Below are positions 62,398 to 64,000 of a stretch of 64,000 bases of DNA, in pieces. Positions within the stretch are counted from its first letter, which is position 1. Each line of letters opens with the position of its first letter. Position numbers and translations under genes: made by a program. Source of the DNA: CAVSJO01 sp963728445 (GTDB lineage: Bacteria > Gemmatimonadota > Gemmatimonadetes > Longimicrobiales > RSA9); contig CAVSJO010000006.1 in assembly GCA_963728445.1 (NCBI GenBank), forward strand, positions 1,116,001-1,180,000, in the 5' to 3' direction. The notes below the pieces were generated by a model. It made no database searches. It was not told the origin of the DNA and was given only the letters and a program-made list of their open reading frames with translations.

Positions 62398-64000
62398 TTA
62401 TTCGACGAAGAGCTCCCGGGCGAGCCGCTCGTCATGCCCGTACACGTCGTCGCGGAAGTTCAGGCGCCCCTGGTCGTCCACCCACGCGGTGAAGTAGACG
62501 ATCCTCACGGGCAGGCCATGCTTCAGCTGCACGGTGACGGTGCGCCCCCCGGCCATGGCCTCGTCGATGCGCTCCGCGCTCCAGGCCGGGTCGTCTCGAA
62601 GCAGGTAGACCGCCAGTTCCTCCGGTCGGCTCAGGCGGATGCAGCCGTGACTGAAAGCCCGCTGCTCGAGGTCGAAGGCACCCCGGGACGGCGTGTCGTG
62701 CATGTAGATGCTGTAGCTGTTGGGAAACAGGAACTTCACGCGCCCCAGCGCGTTTCCGGATCCCGGCCGCTGGCGGATCACCGGGCGTGCAGCAGTGCCA
62801 CCGATGATCTCCATGTCGTTCTTCCGGAGATAGTCGGGGTCCTTTCTGAGCCGGGGCAGGATCTCGTTGCGCGTGATGCTCGCCGGGACCGTCCAGGTGG
62901 GGCTGAAGACGATCTCGGACAGCGTATCCGCGAAGATCACCGTGCCGGTCGCGTTCGCACCCACTACCACGCCCATGCTCATCACCTCACCGCGCCCTTC
63001 GTACACGTGCAGGCGGAACTCGGGGATGTTCACCACGAGCAGGTCGGGCGGCCGCTCCTCGGGTACCCACCTCAGGCGTTCCATGTTGATGAGCATGGTG
63101 CGCAGGCGCTCCGCCAGCGGCACGTTCATGGCGCGCAGGAAGTCCGGACCGATGACGCCGTCCGACGCCAGGCCATGGCGCGTCTGGAAGCGCTCGACGG
63201 CGGCCACCATCGTGCTGTCGAAGCCGGACCCGGCGGCGTTCTCGTCGAGGTCGCCGAGCAGTCGAAGGCGGTCACGGATGGCGCCGACCACCTCGGAAGT
63301 GGCACCCACCTCGAGCTTGTGCACGCCCGGGGGCAGCTGCAGGACCGGCCACGGCCCATCGGCCAGAGCCCGGTACCTCTGGATTCCAGCCTTTAGCAGC
63401 TGGTACTGCGGGTTGATCGGCTCGTAGGCGGAGAGGTCCATCGTGCCCACGGCCAGCGAGTCAAGGAGGCGCGAGAGATCCTTCTTGGCCCGTGGGATGA
63501 ACCAGTTCAGCTCACGGAGATCCCGGCTCATGTAGCCGTCGTAGTTGCGATCGGCGAAGCGGAAGAACTCTGCGGTGAGGCGCAGCTCCAGGTCGACGGC
63601 GCACGTCTCGCACGACGGGACGCGGGAGCCTTCCGTGAAGCCCTCGTCATAGAGGGCGCGGAGGTTCGGACCCCGGGGATCGGTTTCTGACTCTCCTGTC
63701 GGTGCTACGCCGGCGAGGGCCACGAACGCCGCGGCACTGGCGGACAGGGAGTCGCGGACGATCCAGGCGAACTGCATGCTCCGCCTCCGATAGAAATCCA
63801 TCATCGAGGCGGAGTCGGCACGGTATCCCGGAAACCTGTCGAAGAATGCGCTGAGCCCCAGCGAATCCACCGTACGTGCGCTGTACGGATCCGTGGTCTC
63901 GAATACCGCGGCGACGGCCAGAGCCTTTTCCGCCAGCGTAGGTTCCGGCGGCGCCTGCGTGCAGCGCGTTGCGAGCAGGGTGAAGAGGAGTGGAACCAGA
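62398..64000 (-). CDS. L,D-transpeptidase (YcbB/LdtD-like), 5' end outside window
   Basis: The frame is open to the window edge, and its visible start reads L-L-F-T-L-L-A-T-R-C, a lipobox; the true start lies beyond 64000. The protein (over 530 residues) has a YcbB-like N-terminal scaffold and a peptidoglycan-binding domain (V-E-R-F-Q-T-R-H-G-L, D-G-V-I-G-P). The YkuD catalytic domain ends with S-H-G-C-I-R-L, whose Cys is the nucleophile. It would form 3-3 peptidoglycan cross-links in the periplasm. A lipoprotein form differs from the membrane-anchored E. coli LdtD. Confidence 0.88.
   Translation of the reverse strand, partial: LVPLLFTLLATRCTQAPPEPTLAEKALAVAAVFETTDPYSARTVDSLGLSAFFDRFPGYRADSASMMDFYRRRSMQFAWIVRDSLSASAAAFVALAGVAPTGESETDPRGPNLRALYDEGFTEGSRVPSCETCAVDLELRLTAEFFRFADRNYDGYMSRDLRELNWFIPRAKKDLSRLLDSLAVGTMDLSAYEPINPQYQLLKAGIQRYRALADGPWPVLQLPPGVHKLEVGATSEVVGAIRDRLRLLGDLDENAAGSGFDSTMVAAVERFQTRHGLASDGVIGPDFLRAMNVPLAERLRTMLINMERLRWVPEERPPDLLVVNIPEFRLHVYEGRGEVMSMGVVVGANATGTVIFADTLSEIVFSPTWTVPASITRNEILPRLRKDPDYLRKNDMEIIGGTAARPVIRQRPGSGNALGRVKFLFPNSYSIYMHDTPSRGAFDLEQRAFSHGCIRLSRPEELAVYLLRDDPAWSAERIDEAMAGGRTVTVQLKHGLPVRIVYFTAWVDDQGRLNFRDDVYGHDERLARELFVE

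Overview
The window is GC-rich bacterial DNA packed with short, often 4-bp-overlapping (ATGA/GTGA) gene junctions. It carries outer-membrane features (Wza/Wzi-type exporters, beta-barrels, lipoproteins), periplasmic cupredoxins, TolB-like/TPR membrane proteins and two-subunit molybdenum hydroxylases. This mix fits a Gram-negative soil or environmental bacterium, and Gemmatimonadota is my best guess. That is an inference from gene content and style; no rRNA, tRNA or CRISPR array is present to test it.

Layout. 1-4.1 kb (+): DUF4142 protein, DoxX-like membrane protein, secreted protein, FkbM-like methyltransferase, nucleotidyltransferase. 4.2-12.05 kb (-): a seven-gene, fully overlapping operon with two B12-binding radical SAM enzymes, three stand-alone methyltransferases, an amidohydrolase fused to a fourth methyltransferase, and a flavin-reductase-like protein. 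I do not recognise this pathway. It is flanked by an HPr-kinase-like P-loop protein and the nucleotidyltransferase. 13.1-28.0 kb: an exopolysaccharide locus, with Wzi and an ABC exporter (-) divergent from a long operon (+) of Wza, Wzz with a degenerate kinase domain, initiating sugar transferase, Wzx, Wzy/ligase and five GT4 glycosyltransferases. 28.1-29.7 kb: a barrel-cupredoxin fusion and a small cupredoxin lipoprotein.

29.8-33.9 kb is a regulatory island: a zinc anti-sigma-like protein convergent to an operon of lipoprotein, TPR protein and ECF sigma factor. A good sigma-54 promoter precedes that operon, with two abutting 19-bp sites upstream. The same 19-bp motif recurs at the start of the neighbouring sigma-54 activator gene, suggesting one circuit. 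Further sigma-54-type promoters precede the SYLF lipoprotein (41.9 kb) and a small lipoprotein (62.3 kb).

34-43 kb: YceI protein; DAHP synthase behind a classical attenuator (leader peptide with Trp/Tyr codons plus terminator); a two-subunit molybdenum hydroxylase; SDR; small hypothetical; LolA-like protein; SYLF lipoprotein; zinc alcohol dehydrogenase. 43.1-48.4 kb (-): Lhr-type helicase and Nei-type DNA glycosylase. 48.5-53.2 kb (+): holin-like protein, NTF2-like protein, amidohydrolase, penicillin-acylase family enzyme. 53.2-58.5 kb: a G-rich 14-bp tandem repeat, then two convergent paralogous TolB/TPR proteins with an Fpg glycosylase remnant between them. 58.6-64 kb: a GEMM-type (c-di-GMP/cGAMP) riboswitch upstream of a short ORF and a membrane protein, a small lipoprotein, a subtilisin-like lipoprotein protease with a PKD domain, a lipoprotein, and an L,D-transpeptidase whose 5' end lies outside the window.
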